Source of the DNA: Listeria_A hofi
GTDB taxonomy: Bacteria; Bacillota; Bacilli; Lactobacillales; Listeriaceae
Direction: 5' to 3'
Assembly (NCBI RefSeq): GCF_963575615.1
Contig: NZ_CAUYTL010000004.1
Coordinates: 62,001 to 126,000 of the forward strand
DNA length: 64,000 nucleotides
Shown here: positions 51,162 to 60,677 of the stretch, in pieces
Layout of the letters: every line of letters starts with the position of its first letter
Position numbering within the stretch: the first letter of the stretch is position 1
The notes under the pieces: model-generated
The model's input: the letters and a program-made list of their open reading frames with translations, nothing else
The model's database searches: none
What the model was told of the DNA's origin: nothing
Position numbers and translations under genes: made by a program

Positions 51162-53330
51162 CTATATTTCTACTTTAGTTAAAACGTTCGTCGGGGCCTC
51201 TGCGCCGTAAGCAACAAAATTGAACTTATCACTACTAAACAGCGACACACCTTGGCGGAAATAATGCGCCATCGATCCATCATTCTCCATATTCCCCAAC
51301 AATACCGGTACCGTCCCCATCATTGGAATCGCCGTTTTTAACAAGGCACGGTGATATGTCAGTCCACTTACAAACTCATAATCTTCTTGTGCGCCTTCTT
51401 CTTGTAACACACCATGTTCCCATTCGAAAAAGTTCTTCTTCCCGATGACATCCGCTTTCGTATACTCCGTTGCTAAGAATAAATCCGCAAGATATTGCTC
51501 TCCGTAAAAGTGCTCTCCTGCCATATAGCTCATATACTCTGTTTGGATAATATCTTGTAGTTTTTGATAGTGATTCACATACGTTATTGCATACATGCTC
51601 ACATCTTCCGTATTGTACTTGTTCATTAAATCTGTTACGCCATCGAACATGGAGGCAAACAGGACAAGCTTTTTATTCGAATACGTTTGGCGGTCAAAAT
51701 TCACCTTCACTGCTTCTATATCCGCCTCCGAATGCACGACTGATACAACAGTTACTGCTTTTGGTAGCGCATCTAGTGTGATGCCCATATTGGCAAGCAT
51801 CATCCGCAAACGATGCTTATACGTATGGTGGTGATATACTTCGCGTATTCCTTCAAGCGCTGTTTGCTGATACAAAGCATCATCCGTCGTAATCGCCTGA
51901 ATTTTCTCTTTGAGTTCATCCTCATCTTCTGCAATCAGCACCAAGTCACCAAACATCCGCTTAATTCCTTTTGAATAACTACTGATAATTGGCGTCCCGC
52001 ATGCCAAACCTTCAAACACGCGACGTGAGAACATCGTCGGCGATCCCTTAATACTATTAATGTTCAACATGTACTTGTAACCTTTATAAGCAATATCCAT
52101 ATCGTTGTACGCTAGACTTCCTAACACACTCGGCAAAAAGCGCTCTGGAAACTGGAAATCCGGGGAATGGCGCTCAAAGTTACGGTCATAAATCGCTAAT
52201 CCGTACTGTTGCGTCACATCTAAAATTTGATCCATATCCCGGCGACGATCCTCATGACGATTCGCATAGTAAGAACCTGCAAAACACATTTTGTCAATCC
52301 GCTTCTTATATAACTTAATCGGATTGTGCATCTCAGGTTGCACTGCGAAGCTTTGCGCGAAGACATTATCATGACCTGCTGCTTGTTTATATTTCGGAAT
52401 CATGTCCGCATCTGTTGTATAAATGTAATTAAATAATTTCGCCGTATCAATAAACTTATCGTAATGAATCGGATCCTCTTTATTCCAAAAAATCGTTGGT
52501 ACATCGTTTTGCTTACACCATTCTAGGAGCCCTAACAAAGCACTTCGATCTTGGTTAGCATACCGGCCAATCTTATACTCCCAAGCTTTATGATTGCCGT
52601 GCCATGCCGATTCCACCATCAAAATATGTGGTTGCTCTCGCTCCAATACTTCTTGCCAATCATCTGGCGTAAACGTAATCAGGTTTACTTCCTTGTCATA
52701 ACACGTTCGCGTAAATTCATCAAAAATACAGGCCACACGCAAATCCGTCGTTTTTGTGATGCTCTTTAGGCCAGCACGTGTCTCAACAACTGTTTCACCA
52801 GCTTTTTTTGTTGCCTTTGTCGCATCGAAAGTTCGAGTAAACTCACAACCAGTAATCTCTATAACCGTTTTCGCTGGCACACGCAATGCAATACGCAAGC
52901 GCGTCGTTTCCTGCCCTACTTTTAGGTGGTTCTCCTTATTCGGGTCGAACAATGTTGATTTCAACTGCTTCTTATTTCCGTATTCGATAACGGCAATCTT
53001 ACATTCTTGCTTTCCATTCATATCGATATCTATTCTGAAGTCAAACTTCTCTCCCGGAACCGTCTCAATAATATGCATTGGGTAACGGCTGAATAAAAGG
53101 TTCGTCTCCAAGTAAGAAAAGTAAATATATTTATCAATGCTATTTGTAGCCATGACTGCATCGCCGTGTTGCTCGAATGTAAGATTATCGTTCGAACTAT
53201 GCCAATTATCTGCGTTTGTGAAATCCTTCGAAGCAATCACTTCAGGCTGAATATTGCTTAAAATTTTCTTTTGTAAATACTCGATTTCATGATATAAATT
53301 CTCAATCTTTTTCACGTTTTCATTCCTCAA
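51162..53330 (-). CDS. Large CgeB-like glycosyltransferase with extra domains
   Basis: A 722-residue protein: N-terminal helical and beta-sandwich region (1-190), a CgeB/DUF3880-type GT-B domain (190-510; MCFAGSYYANRHEDRRRDM, MFSRRVFEGLACGTPIIS), and a C-terminal region (525-722) with GT2-like character (VTVVSVVHSEADIEAVKVNFDRQTYSNKKLVLF). It overlaps the stop of the upstream coiled-coil gene by four bases. Probably adds at least one sugar to the growing chain. The N-terminal sandwich could bind glycan. Confidence 0.82.
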   Translation of the reverse strand: MRNENVKKIENLYHEIEYLQKKILSNIQPEVIASKDFTNADNWHSSNDNLTFEQHGDAVMATNSIDKYIYFSYLETNLLFSRYPMHIIETVPGEKFDFRIDIDMNGKQECKIAVIEYGNKKQLKSTLFDPNKENHLKVGQETTRLRIALRVPAKTVIEITGCEFTRTFDATKATKKAGETVVETRAGLKSITKTTDLRVACIFDEFTRTCYDKEVNLITFTPDDWQEVLEREQPHILMVESAWHGNHKAWEYKIGRYANQDRSALLGLLEWCKQNDVPTIFWNKEDPIHYDKFIDTAKLFNYIYTTDADMIPKYKQAAGHDNVFAQSFAVQPEMHNPIKLYKKRIDKMCFAGSYYANRHEDRRRDMDQILDVTQQYGLAIYDRNFERHSPDFQFPERFLPSVLGSLAYNDMDIAYKGYKYMLNINSIKGSPTMFSRRVFEGLACGTPIISSYSKGIKRMFGDLVLIAEDEDELKEKIQAITTDDALYQQTALEGIREVYHHHTYKHRLRMMLANMGITLDALPKAVTVVSVVHSEADIEAVKVNFDRQTYSNKKLVLFASMFDGVTDLMNKYNTEDVSMYAITYVNHYQKLQDIIQTEYMSYMAGEHFYGEQYLADLFLATEYTKADVIGKKNFFEWEHGVLQEEGAQEDYEFVSGLTYHRALLKTAIPMMGTVPVLLGNMENDGSMAHYFRQGVSLFSSDKFNFVAYGAEAPTNVLTKVEI

Positions 53331-54436
53331 TCTTTGGCTTTATTTTTTAGCTTCCAATACTTTCGCATCATTCGAATCACTTTCGTACTATTCAAGCGAT
53401 TGTATTTCTCCGTCATTTGGCTTAATTTTCTTATTAATGTTGCGTTTTCTTTTTTCAAGTTGTTTATTTCTTTGACCTGCTGTGCATCACGCTTTTTCAT
53501 CGTTATCAATACTGGTTTCTCATCTTCCAATAAGCTGAAAATATGTTTATTCAGGTCGTTATTTACTGCTCTTTCTGCATTCAAGGCCTCTGATATGTGC
53601 TGTACTAGCTGTTTCGCCTCATTCACTTCTTGTTGGTGTTGTCTCACCGTTTCTGATTGTTTCTTACCTTGCTCCACCCATGTTTCTTCGATGGCGCGAT
53701 ATTTATCTTCTAAAACGAGTGCTTTCTCGTCGTATTTGGCTTGGATAAGAACTAGTTCTTCTTCGTACTCCTGCTTCATCCTATCGATTTGGCGTTTATA
53801 CGTATCCAGTCGCTCTAAAATTTTTTCTTCCAGTTCATTGTTTTCTCCTGCAGCTTCTTGGAACGTGTACACCGCGTTATTCCCGACTTGCTTTCTCACA
53901 TGATATTGCATTTTTTCTAAAAGAAAAGCAATTTCTGCAAAATTCTCACCATCTGTTTCCAGCCAGAGTATCGGTTTTATATTTTCTAATTGCTTTGTCA
54001 GCCATTCTAGTGAGCGAGATTCTAATACACGAGCTGTTGCATGAATCATATGCGGTGCTATCATATCGGCTGGCATTAATTTACCATTTTCTGAAACGGT
54101 AAAACGATTTTTTATCCAATCAGGTCTTAAGCATGCCATGTGCGGTAACTTATTTCGCGCGATATCATTTCGTACTTCTTTCCATCGCTCTCTATCAGCT
54201 TCAAAAAGGTAAACCTTGCCTGCATCCCGATACTTTGAAAAGTAAATTGCATGACTCACAAACCGGCTGTCTAACGCATAGATGACGGCTTTCTCTGGAA
54301 TAGATGCCGCGAATTCATCTAAGACTGCTTTTTGATAGTAGTCTTTTGTCTGTACCATCTCAGCTGTGATTGCATTATTCATCATATTTAGTTTCACATT
54401 ATCGCTTAGTTTCAAAAGGGCTTTATTCTTTGTCAT
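53327..54436 (-). CDS. FkbM-like domain fused to a long coiled coil
   Basis: About 369 residues. Residues 30-190 resemble an FkbM-type methyltransferase (VYLFEADRERWKEVRNDIARN; ILWLETDGENFAEIAFLL), but the glycine-rich SAM loop is degenerate (YALDSRFVSHAIYF). Residues ~197-350 form an uninterrupted coiled coil (EEKILERLDTYKRQIDRM onward), ending in a basic STKVIRMMRKYWKLKNK tail. Start and stop overlap both neighbouring glycosyltransferase genes. By analogy with WbdD it could be a chain-length ruler or scaffold; the enzymatic part may be inactive. Confidence 0.7.
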   Translation of the reverse strand: MTKNKALLKLSDNVKLNMMNNAITAEMVQTKDYYQKAVLDEFAASIPEKAVIYALDSRFVSHAIYFSKYRDAGKVYLFEADRERWKEVRNDIARNKLPHMACLRPDWIKNRFTVSENGKLMPADMIAPHMIHATARVLESRSLEWLTKQLENIKPILWLETDGENFAEIAFLLEKMQYHVRKQVGNNAVYTFQEAAGENNELEEKILERLDTYKRQIDRMKQEYEEELVLIQAKYDEKALVLEDKYRAIEETWVEQGKKQSETVRQHQQEVNEAKQLVQHISEALNAERAVNNDLNKHIFSLLEDEKPVLITMKKRDAQQVKEINNLKKENATLIRKLSQMTEKYNRLNSTKVIRMMRKYWKLKNKAKD

Positions 54437-55727
54437 GTCCATCCTCTAATTCCTTATAGATTTCTAAAAAAATCGCTTTTTCTTTGTCCCAATTATATTT
54501 TTCACGTGCCAGAAAACAGTTTTGGCGCATTTTTTCGCGAAGTTCTGTGTCCGCTAGTAACGTATTCACGCCTACTGCAATCGAAACCGGATTATGCGAA
54601 TCAACGACAATCCCAACTTGCTCTCCTTGCACAATTTTTCGTATTTCTGGAAAATCGCTACCAATCACTGGCACACCGCTCATCACATATTCAAACAACT
54701 TGTTCGATGACGCCGAGTAATGATTAAAACACACATTATTTAAGATTTGAAAACCGAGATAAGCGTTTTTCGTGTAGGCCAATAAATCGTGTAATGGCAC
54801 TTTCGGTAAAAACTTGATTCTCTCTTCTAAATTCGCATCAATGACACGTTGCTGTAATTCTGCTTTGATTCTACCATCGCCGATAATCACGACCACACCT
54901 CGATCAAAAAGCGCTGTTGCTTCAACCAGTTTATCTAGTCCGCGCCCTGTTTGAACGCCCCCTTGATACAGTAAAATCGGTTCTGTTTCCGGAATATCCA
55001 ACAAAGCATGCATTGCAATACCGGCTGCTTGTTCTGGATACACCTTATTTGGATAATTATGAATGACTTTTGGGTAGAAATGATATCTCTCTTCAATATA
55101 AGCTGCTCGTGTGTCATTTTCATGGATGCAAACATCAGTAAAGCGAAGCAAAAACTTTTCACTAATACCGTACATAGGGTTGTTATAACCCGTTCGGCTT
55201 GTCTGTACTTCGTGGGAGTCATAGACAAGTTTTTTGTTGCGAAAAACCTTGGCGCAAATCGTAGCTTGCGGCAATGTATTCAAATCGTTAGCGTGGTAAA
55301 TGTCGTAGCGTTTAGCAAGTCCTTGGCGTACCATTCTTGTAAAAATAAGGCTACGTCGGACAAGTGTCTGTACCTTTCTGTGGCAAAAAATAGCTACTAC
55401 CAGACTAACGATACATGTTGGGAGGGGGAAAAACAGAAGTAATAATAGAAAGATACAGCTTAGTAGTACTAGGCTTAATTTGCTTCTTTTCATCAAGCGC
55501 ATCGTGTTTATTAGTGGGGTTAGAAAAGCTGGGTAGCTATTCTGCACACGATATATTGTAAAATTCTCAATAGGGGATTCTTGTAGGGGAAGTTCTGGCT
55601 GTTTGATATCATGGATAGCGATTAAATCAACGTGATAACCTGCTTCTTGTAAAGCTGTGCATTCTCGCATCACCCGTGCATCATTTGTAAAGTAATTCCA
55701 GACGAATACAGCGATTTTTTTTGACAT
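54423..55727 (-). CDS. GT4 glycosyltransferase with an internal membrane hairpin
   Basis: A 434-residue GT-B enzyme: KKIAVFVWNYFTNDARVMRE at the N terminus, UDP/GDP-sugar site in ASSNKLFEYVMSGVPVIGSDFPEIR near 335. Between about residues 80 and 115 two hydrophobic segments (LVLLSCIFLLLLLFFPLP and IVSLVVAIFC) are inserted into the acceptor domain, suggesting membrane attachment beside the lipid-linked acceptor. AGGTAGGAAG before the ATG at 55727 decides the start; the frame extends 27 codons further into the upstream gene. Confidence 0.87.
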   Translation of the reverse strand: MSKKIAVFVWNYFTNDARVMRECTALQEAGYHVDLIAIHDIKQPELPLQESPIENFTIYRVQNSYPAFLTPLINTMRLMKRSKLSLVLLSCIFLLLLLFFPLPTCIVSLVVAIFCHRKVQTLVRRSLIFTRMVRQGLAKRYDIYHANDLNTLPQATICAKVFRNKKLVYDSHEVQTSRTGYNNPMYGISEKFLLRFTDVCIHENDTRAAYIEERYHFYPKVIHNYPNKVYPEQAAGIAMHALLDIPETEPILLYQGGVQTGRGLDKLVEATALFDRGVVVIIGDGRIKAELQQRVIDANLEERIKFLPKVPLHDLLAYTKNAYLGFQILNNVCFNHYSASSNKLFEYVMSGVPVIGSDFPEIRKIVQGEQVGIVVDSHNPVSIAVGVNTLLADTELREKMRQNCFLAREKYNWDKEKAIFLEIYKELEDGHDKE

Positions 55728-55737
55728 ACTTCCTACC

Positions 55738-56937
55738 TCATTCAAACTCGGATACCAGTTTTTCGATCCGTTTAAAATTTTCTTGCCAGTTATAATGCGC
55801 TTTAGCATAGTGTAAACCGTTTTGTCTTAGCTTGCCACGGAGTTCGTGATTTTGAACCAAGTGGGCTAAACCGCGATACATGTCTTGTTCTGCTTCATGC
55901 TCATAAATAAAACCTGTGTTGGAGGCATGGATAATCTCCCGGCAGTAACCAGAAACCATACCGATAATCGGCAAACCGATGCCCATGTAGTCAACAATCT
56001 TACCTGGAATCACCGTTTCAAAAACAGGGTGTGGTACAAGACTCACAAAAGCAATATCTGCCTGCGCCAGTTCTCGCAATACATTGGCTCTTGTATCTGG
56101 TGGATTCACAATAATATTTGCCAACTCCTGTTCCTTTACCGAATCAATCAGTTTTTGATAATTAGCCCCATAACCGATCATTTTGAACTGAACTGCTGGA
56201 TCTTTTTCAAAATAAGCGGCCATACGGATAAAACTTGCTAATTCTTGTGCTAGCCCGATGTTTCCAGTGTAGATAACCGTGATGGGTTCGTTAATAATCG
56301 GCCTTTTCAAACTTCCCAACTCCAATTCTTCTGGTGTCAGGGCATTTGGCACGAAGGTAATTTTCTTTGGATCAATGCCTTTACTTGTGATATAGTTTGC
56401 AAATCGTTCACTATTGACGATAATCTGATCCGCCCGCTTATAAATTCTTTTTTCGAATCTGTAAGCAATCCAGAGAACAATTGGTGAATTGAATTTCCCT
56501 ACTCCTTTAAGCGATTCTGGCCATAAGTCGCGAATATCGACAATCAGTTTTGCTTTGAATTTTCGTTTCGCTACTAGCCCTGCGAGTGCAATCGAAATAG
56601 GTGGACTCGATACATAAACAACATCAAAAGATTCTTTAGTTCTTACAATTTTCAACATAAAGCGGCATAGTGTTTCCAGATAGAGAAAGAAGCGAAAGAT
56701 CATCTTTGTTTCATATTTGCTCGTCCGTGTTTTCACACGAACTACCTTGTCTTCCTTCAGTTCTGCGTCCCAAAATTTTTCCTGTTCGTAAATGTCGCGA
56801 TTCGGATATTGCGGCTCCGTTGTGTACAACGTTGTGTCATATTTTTTTCCGAACAACCGAAACAGTTGCTTCATCCGATTCGCGGCACTTCCGATTTCAG
56901 GATAGAAATTTTGCGATATTAAAAGTATCTTTTTCAT
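55738..56937 (-). CDS. GT4 glycosyltransferase
   Basis: A 399-residue GT4 enzyme. FYPEIGSAANRMKQLF near the N terminus and VIPGKIVDYMGIGLPIIGMVSG near residue 325 resemble WbuB/WcaI-type amino-sugar transferases; DIRDLWPESLKGVGKF is also typical of that group, many of which add N-acetyl-fucosamine or glucuronic-type residues to undecaprenyl-linked acceptors. Second gene of the operon after the dehydrogenase. Donor inferred only loosely. Confidence 0.87.
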   Translation of the reverse strand: MKKILLISQNFYPEIGSAANRMKQLFRLFGKKYDTTLYTTEPQYPNRDIYEQEKFWDAELKEDKVVRVKTRTSKYETKMIFRFFLYLETLCRFMLKIVRTKESFDVVYVSSPPISIALAGLVAKRKFKAKLIVDIRDLWPESLKGVGKFNSPIVLWIAYRFEKRIYKRADQIIVNSERFANYITSKGIDPKKITFVPNALTPEELELGSLKRPIINEPITVIYTGNIGLAQELASFIRMAAYFEKDPAVQFKMIGYGANYQKLIDSVKEQELANIIVNPPDTRANVLRELAQADIAFVSLVPHPVFETVIPGKIVDYMGIGLPIIGMVSGYCREIIHASNTGFIYEHEAEQDMYRGLAHLVQNHELRGKLRQNGLHYAKAHYNWQENFKRIEKLVSEFE

Positions 56938-56986
56938 TCATCATCCACATTTCTAATTTTGATCACATGCTTATAGCGAATTGTTG

Positions 56987-58270
56987 TTATACGGTTACGC
57001 TAACTTCTTGTAATTCACCAATTTTCGAAAGCATTCCAAGATTGAAATATTTCTCCATACCGACACATTGTGTCGCGATATTTTTCGTATCTAGAACGGC
57101 TATTTCGCGCATGTTTGTCAAGCTTTGAGGGGTAATGTCGCGGAACTCCGAATGGTCAACAAGCACCAATACTAGGTCTGCATCTGCTGTAGCAACGGCC
57201 ATGTCATTTTCTACAAAACCTGCTTGGACATGGGGATCGTATGCGACAACATCATATTGTCCCATCGCTTCTAATTCGTGATAAATTTCTAAGGCTGGGC
57301 TTTCGCGGATGTCATCGATGTCACCTTTATACGTGAGTCCGAAAACCGCAATTTTTCTGCCTTGTATTTTATTCATTAATGCTACTGTGTTTTCAACAAT
57401 GAAGTTCGGCATCGTCGAGTTGATGTGTCTTGCGCGTTGAATTAAGTGCGATTCTGCTGGTGCTGCTGCTGCAATGAAGTAAGGGTCTACCGCTAAACAG
57501 TGACCGCCAACGCCAGGACCTGGTTGGTGTAAATTGACACGTGGGTGTTTGTTCGCCATGCTGATAACATCCAGTGCATTGATACCAAGTTTCGCTGAGA
57601 TGTGTACGAGTTCGTTTGCTAATGCGATATTGACATCGCGGTATGTGTTTTCCATTAGTTTGGACATTTCAGCTGTAGATGCTGCGGATTCAATCAATTC
57701 GCCTTGCACGAAGACGCTGTAGATTTTCTTGCCAGCTTCGGTACATGCTGGTGTTACCCCGCCAATGATGCGGTTGTTGTAGATTAATTCGTGAATAATT
57801 TGGCCTGGTAAAACACGCTCAGGACAGTGCACGAGGAAGACGTCTTTCCCTACGATGAGGCCTGTACTTTCCACGAGTGGTAAAATGTGATCTTCGGTGG
57901 AGCGAGGAGCGATAGTAGATTCAATAATGATGGTATTTCCTTTTTGAAGAACAGGTAAAATATTGGTCACTGCGGATAAAACGTAGCTTAGATCACATGA
58001 TTTCAAGGCGTCATTTTTGTTTGGTGTAGGAACCGATACGATGAATGCATCCGCCGGTTCTACAACCAAACCTGCCTTAAATTTATTATTTTGGATGGCT
58101 TTATCGAGTTCCGCTTGCAATCCTGGTTCTTCGATATGAATTTTACCTGTATTCAATTCTTTAATAACTTTCTCATTCACATCGATTCCTAGTACATCTT
58201 GATTGTGATTGGCGAACATGATTGCGGTTGGAAGTCCAATATAACCTAATCCCATAACAACTAATTTCAA
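56987..58270 (-). CDS. UDP-N-acetyl-D-mannosamine dehydrogenase (WecC-like)
   Basis: A nucleotide-sugar dehydrogenase of 427 residues making a UDP-uronic acid by two NAD-dependent steps. N-terminal GLGYIGLPTA Rossmann motif, VHCPERVLPGQ (the WecC type rather than UDP-glucose dehydrogenase), and catalytic Cys258 in GVGGHCLAVDPYF. Initiation is at a TTG with AAAGGG ten bases upstream. It is the first biosynthetic gene of the operon and predicts an acidic (ManNAcA-type) residue in the polymer. No mnaA epimerase is in the window. Confidence 0.9.
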   Translation of the reverse strand: MKLVVMGLGYIGLPTAIMFANHNQDVLGIDVNEKVIKELNTGKIHIEEPGLQAELDKAIQNNKFKAGLVVEPADAFIVSVPTPNKNDALKSCDLSYVLSAVTNILPVLQKGNTIIIESTIAPRSTEDHILPLVESTGLIVGKDVFLVHCPERVLPGQIIHELIYNNRIIGGVTPACTEAGKKIYSVFVQGELIESAASTAEMSKLMENTYRDVNIALANELVHISAKLGINALDVISMANKHPRVNLHQPGPGVGGHCLAVDPYFIAAAAPAESHLIQRARHINSTMPNFIVENTVALMNKIQGRKIAVFGLTYKGDIDDIRESPALEIYHELEAMGQYDVVAYDPHVQAGFVENDMAVATADADLVLVLVDHSEFRDITPQSLTNMREIAVLDTKNIATQCVGMEKYFNLGMLSKIGELQEVSVTV

Positions 58271-58306
58271 TGTATGACAACCCTTTCTGGTTTGGTTTTT
58301 AATTTT

Positions 58307-58774
58307 TTACTTAGCTTCTGGAATAGTGATAGACCAGCTTGCTTTTTCTTTATCCATTGGTGCGTATACAAGTGTGCCTTTTGTAACACTTGTTGGTAGT
58401 TCAAAATATGCTTTTCCTGCTAGTTTTTCATTTGGTTTGAACTCATCACCAAAGTTGTTACCTTGTGGGAAAACCTCATACGTTTTGTCACCGGATTTAA
58501 TTTTGAAATCGCCAGCGCCAACGCCTACTGGGGCACTATCATTATTTAAGAAGGACATCGCGATGCTGACCATGTTTTTGTCTTTTTTCGTGCTTTCTGT
58601 TGTCTTGATTTCACCGATTTTCATGTCGATGTTGTTGACTGTTTTTGTTTTGAATTCTTGTTTTGCGGTTTGTTCTGTTTTTGTTTCTTTATCTTTATTA
58701 TCTGCTGTATTACCACATGCGCCTACAAATACAAGTGTGAAGGCTGTAATTCCTGCGATTAAAACTTTTTTCAT
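58307..58774 (-). CDS. DUF4352-type lipoprotein
   Basis: A 155-residue lipoprotein: signal peptide with lipobox VGACG (Cys about 20), a polar Lys/Thr linker, and an Ig-like DUF4352 domain (NMVSIAMSFLNNDSAPVGVG, FPQGNNFGDEFKPNEKLAGKAYFELP). GAGGTG precedes the ATG at 58774. It lies 36 nt upstream of the dehydrogenase gene with no terminator between, so it may lead the polysaccharide operon; the role is unknown, possibly a surface chaperone or sensor. Confidence 0.78.
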   Translation of the reverse strand: MKKVLIAGITAFTLVFVGACGNTADNKDKETKTEQTAKQEFKTKTVNNIDMKIGEIKTTESTKKDKNMVSIAMSFLNNDSAPVGVGAGDFKIKSGDKTYEVFPQGNNFGDEFKPNEKLAGKAYFELPTSVTKGTLVYAPMDKEKASWSITIPEAK

Positions 58775-58802
58775 TTGTTTAGTACACCTCATTCATTTAA
58801 TA

Positions 58803-58834
58803 CATAAAGGGGAATAATCCTATTCCCCTTTATG
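58803..58834 (-). terminator. Hairpin after the adhesin gene
   Basis: Perfect 14-bp stem (58803-58816 with 58821-58834) and an ATCC loop. The T run is weak, so some read-through into the lipoprotein gene is possible. Confidence 0.75.
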
Positions 58835-58865
58835 CTTTGTTACACATTTTAGTGCTTCTGTTATC

Positions 58866-60677
58866 TTATTGTGTGATTGTTACTGTGTTTGTATTGATTT
58901 GTCCACCACGGCTATCTTGTCCGACTACTTCTACTACATCTGTTGGTTGTAAGTTAAGATCTTTGATGAAGTATTTGTATGTGCCGTCCGCTGCAACAAA
59001 TGCTGGACTAGTTTTTAATACGCCGTTTACACTCAATACTACTTTGTATACATCACCTGTAGCTGTTCCAGTTAGATAGCTATCGCCAACTTTTACAGGG
59101 TTAGCATTAACTGTACCTGTTGCTACGTTGATTGTTACTTGTTTGCTGTCTAGTAATTTACCTGTTGCATCATATACGTTTACTTTCACGTCATCTGTTC
59201 CGTCTTTGATGAGACCCGCTGCGTAATAATGGATAACATTTCCGTTAGCTGGGATTTGTCCGTACTTAGTTCCATTTACTTCTAATTCCACTTTCGCTAC
59301 GTCACCAGTGTACGTGCCGTCAACATAAGAATGTGTACCTATTTTGAAAGCTTGTGGTGTTACTGTTCCTACTGTTACAGGAGCAGTTTGTTGTGTTACA
59401 TTGACCGTAGCTGTGCTAAGGACAGCGCCTGTCGCATCGTATGCGATAACTTCTACTACATCTGATACAGAAGTAATTTTATCTTTAGCATAATATTCGA
59501 ATGCTCCTGCCGTTTTTGGAACGGCTGATTTCAATACGCCATTTACTTTAAGAGCAATTTTTGTTACATCACCAGTTAATGTTCCTGTTACATAACCATC
59601 TTTACCAAGTACAAAAGTATTTGCAACGACAGTACCATCTGTTGTGCTAATTGCTACTGTTTTTGTGTTTACCAATGTGCCTGCAGCGTTGTAAGCGTTC
59701 ATTGTAACTACATCTGTCGCACTTAGTATTTTACCTTTTGCATAGTATTGGTATGTTCCAGCTGGCTGAGCAGTTACATCAATACGTTGTTGTACAACAC
59801 CGTTAACTACTAACTCTATTTTCTGAACATCACCAGTTCTTGTTCCTGTTACATAGCTGTCTTTACCTAGCTTAAAGCTGTTTGCTGTGATTGTTCCTGG
59901 TAAACCATTGTTTGCTGTGATTGTTACTTGTTTTGTATCTAATACTTTTCCTGTTGAATCGTATGCAGTTGCCATTACGATGTCTGTAAGATTAAAGATC
60001 TTATCTTTTGCATAGTATTGGAACGGTGAAGTTGGTGTGTTGATTGTTTGTTTAACTACTCCATTCACTGTTATGCTGACTTTCGCTACATCGCCTGTGA
60101 ATGTTCCTTTTACATACGTGTCTGTTCCAAGTACATAGTTAGCTGGTGTAATTGTGCCTTTTGTAACTACTGTTGATTTCACATTTACTTTTGTACGTTG
60201 CAATACTTTACCATTCGCATCATAACCAATGATGTAAACAGCATCTGTAGCGTTTAAAACTTTGTCTTTTGCATAGTATTGGTATGGGTTGGATACATTG
60301 ATGGCTTGCTTTACAACACCGTTAACTTCTAACGCTGCTTTTACTACATCACCTGTTAAAGTACCTTTAACATAGTTCGTTCCAACGGTGTAATCTTCTG
60401 CTGTGATTGTTCCTGCAGTTACTTTCGCATTTACTTTCACTGCTGTTTTCTGTAATTCTTTACCATTTGCATCAAGTGCTACAATGAATACTTGATCCGT
60501 TGCTTTAGTAATGCTACCGTTAGCATAGTATTGGTACGGGCTTCCAGTTGCCGAAATCGTTGTTAACTTAACTCCATTAACTTCCAAATACATTTTAGCA
60601 ACATCGCCTGTGTAGATACCTTTAACATAGTTGTCTGAACCAATTGTGAATTCGTTTGCTGTGATTGTTCCTGCTGT
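58866..60677 (-). repeat. Seven tandem ~255-bp coding repeats in the adhesin
   Basis: The segment codes for seven divergent modules of 84 to 90 residues. Conserved positions include a G-T-[IV] start, TGDV at about residue 23, VNGV at about 33 and YYA or YF at about 50. DNA identity is partial, so this is an old protein-level repeat rather than a recent tandem duplication. Confidence 0.85.

Noticed and set aside
53334..53903. 189-residue plus-strand frame
   Set aside because: Antisense to the coiled-coil protein; its Phe/Ser/Cys-rich composition mirrors Lys/Glu codons on the other strand.
58326..58817. 163-residue plus-strand frame
   Set aside because: Antisense shadow of the DUF4352 lipoprotein gene; no initiation signal.
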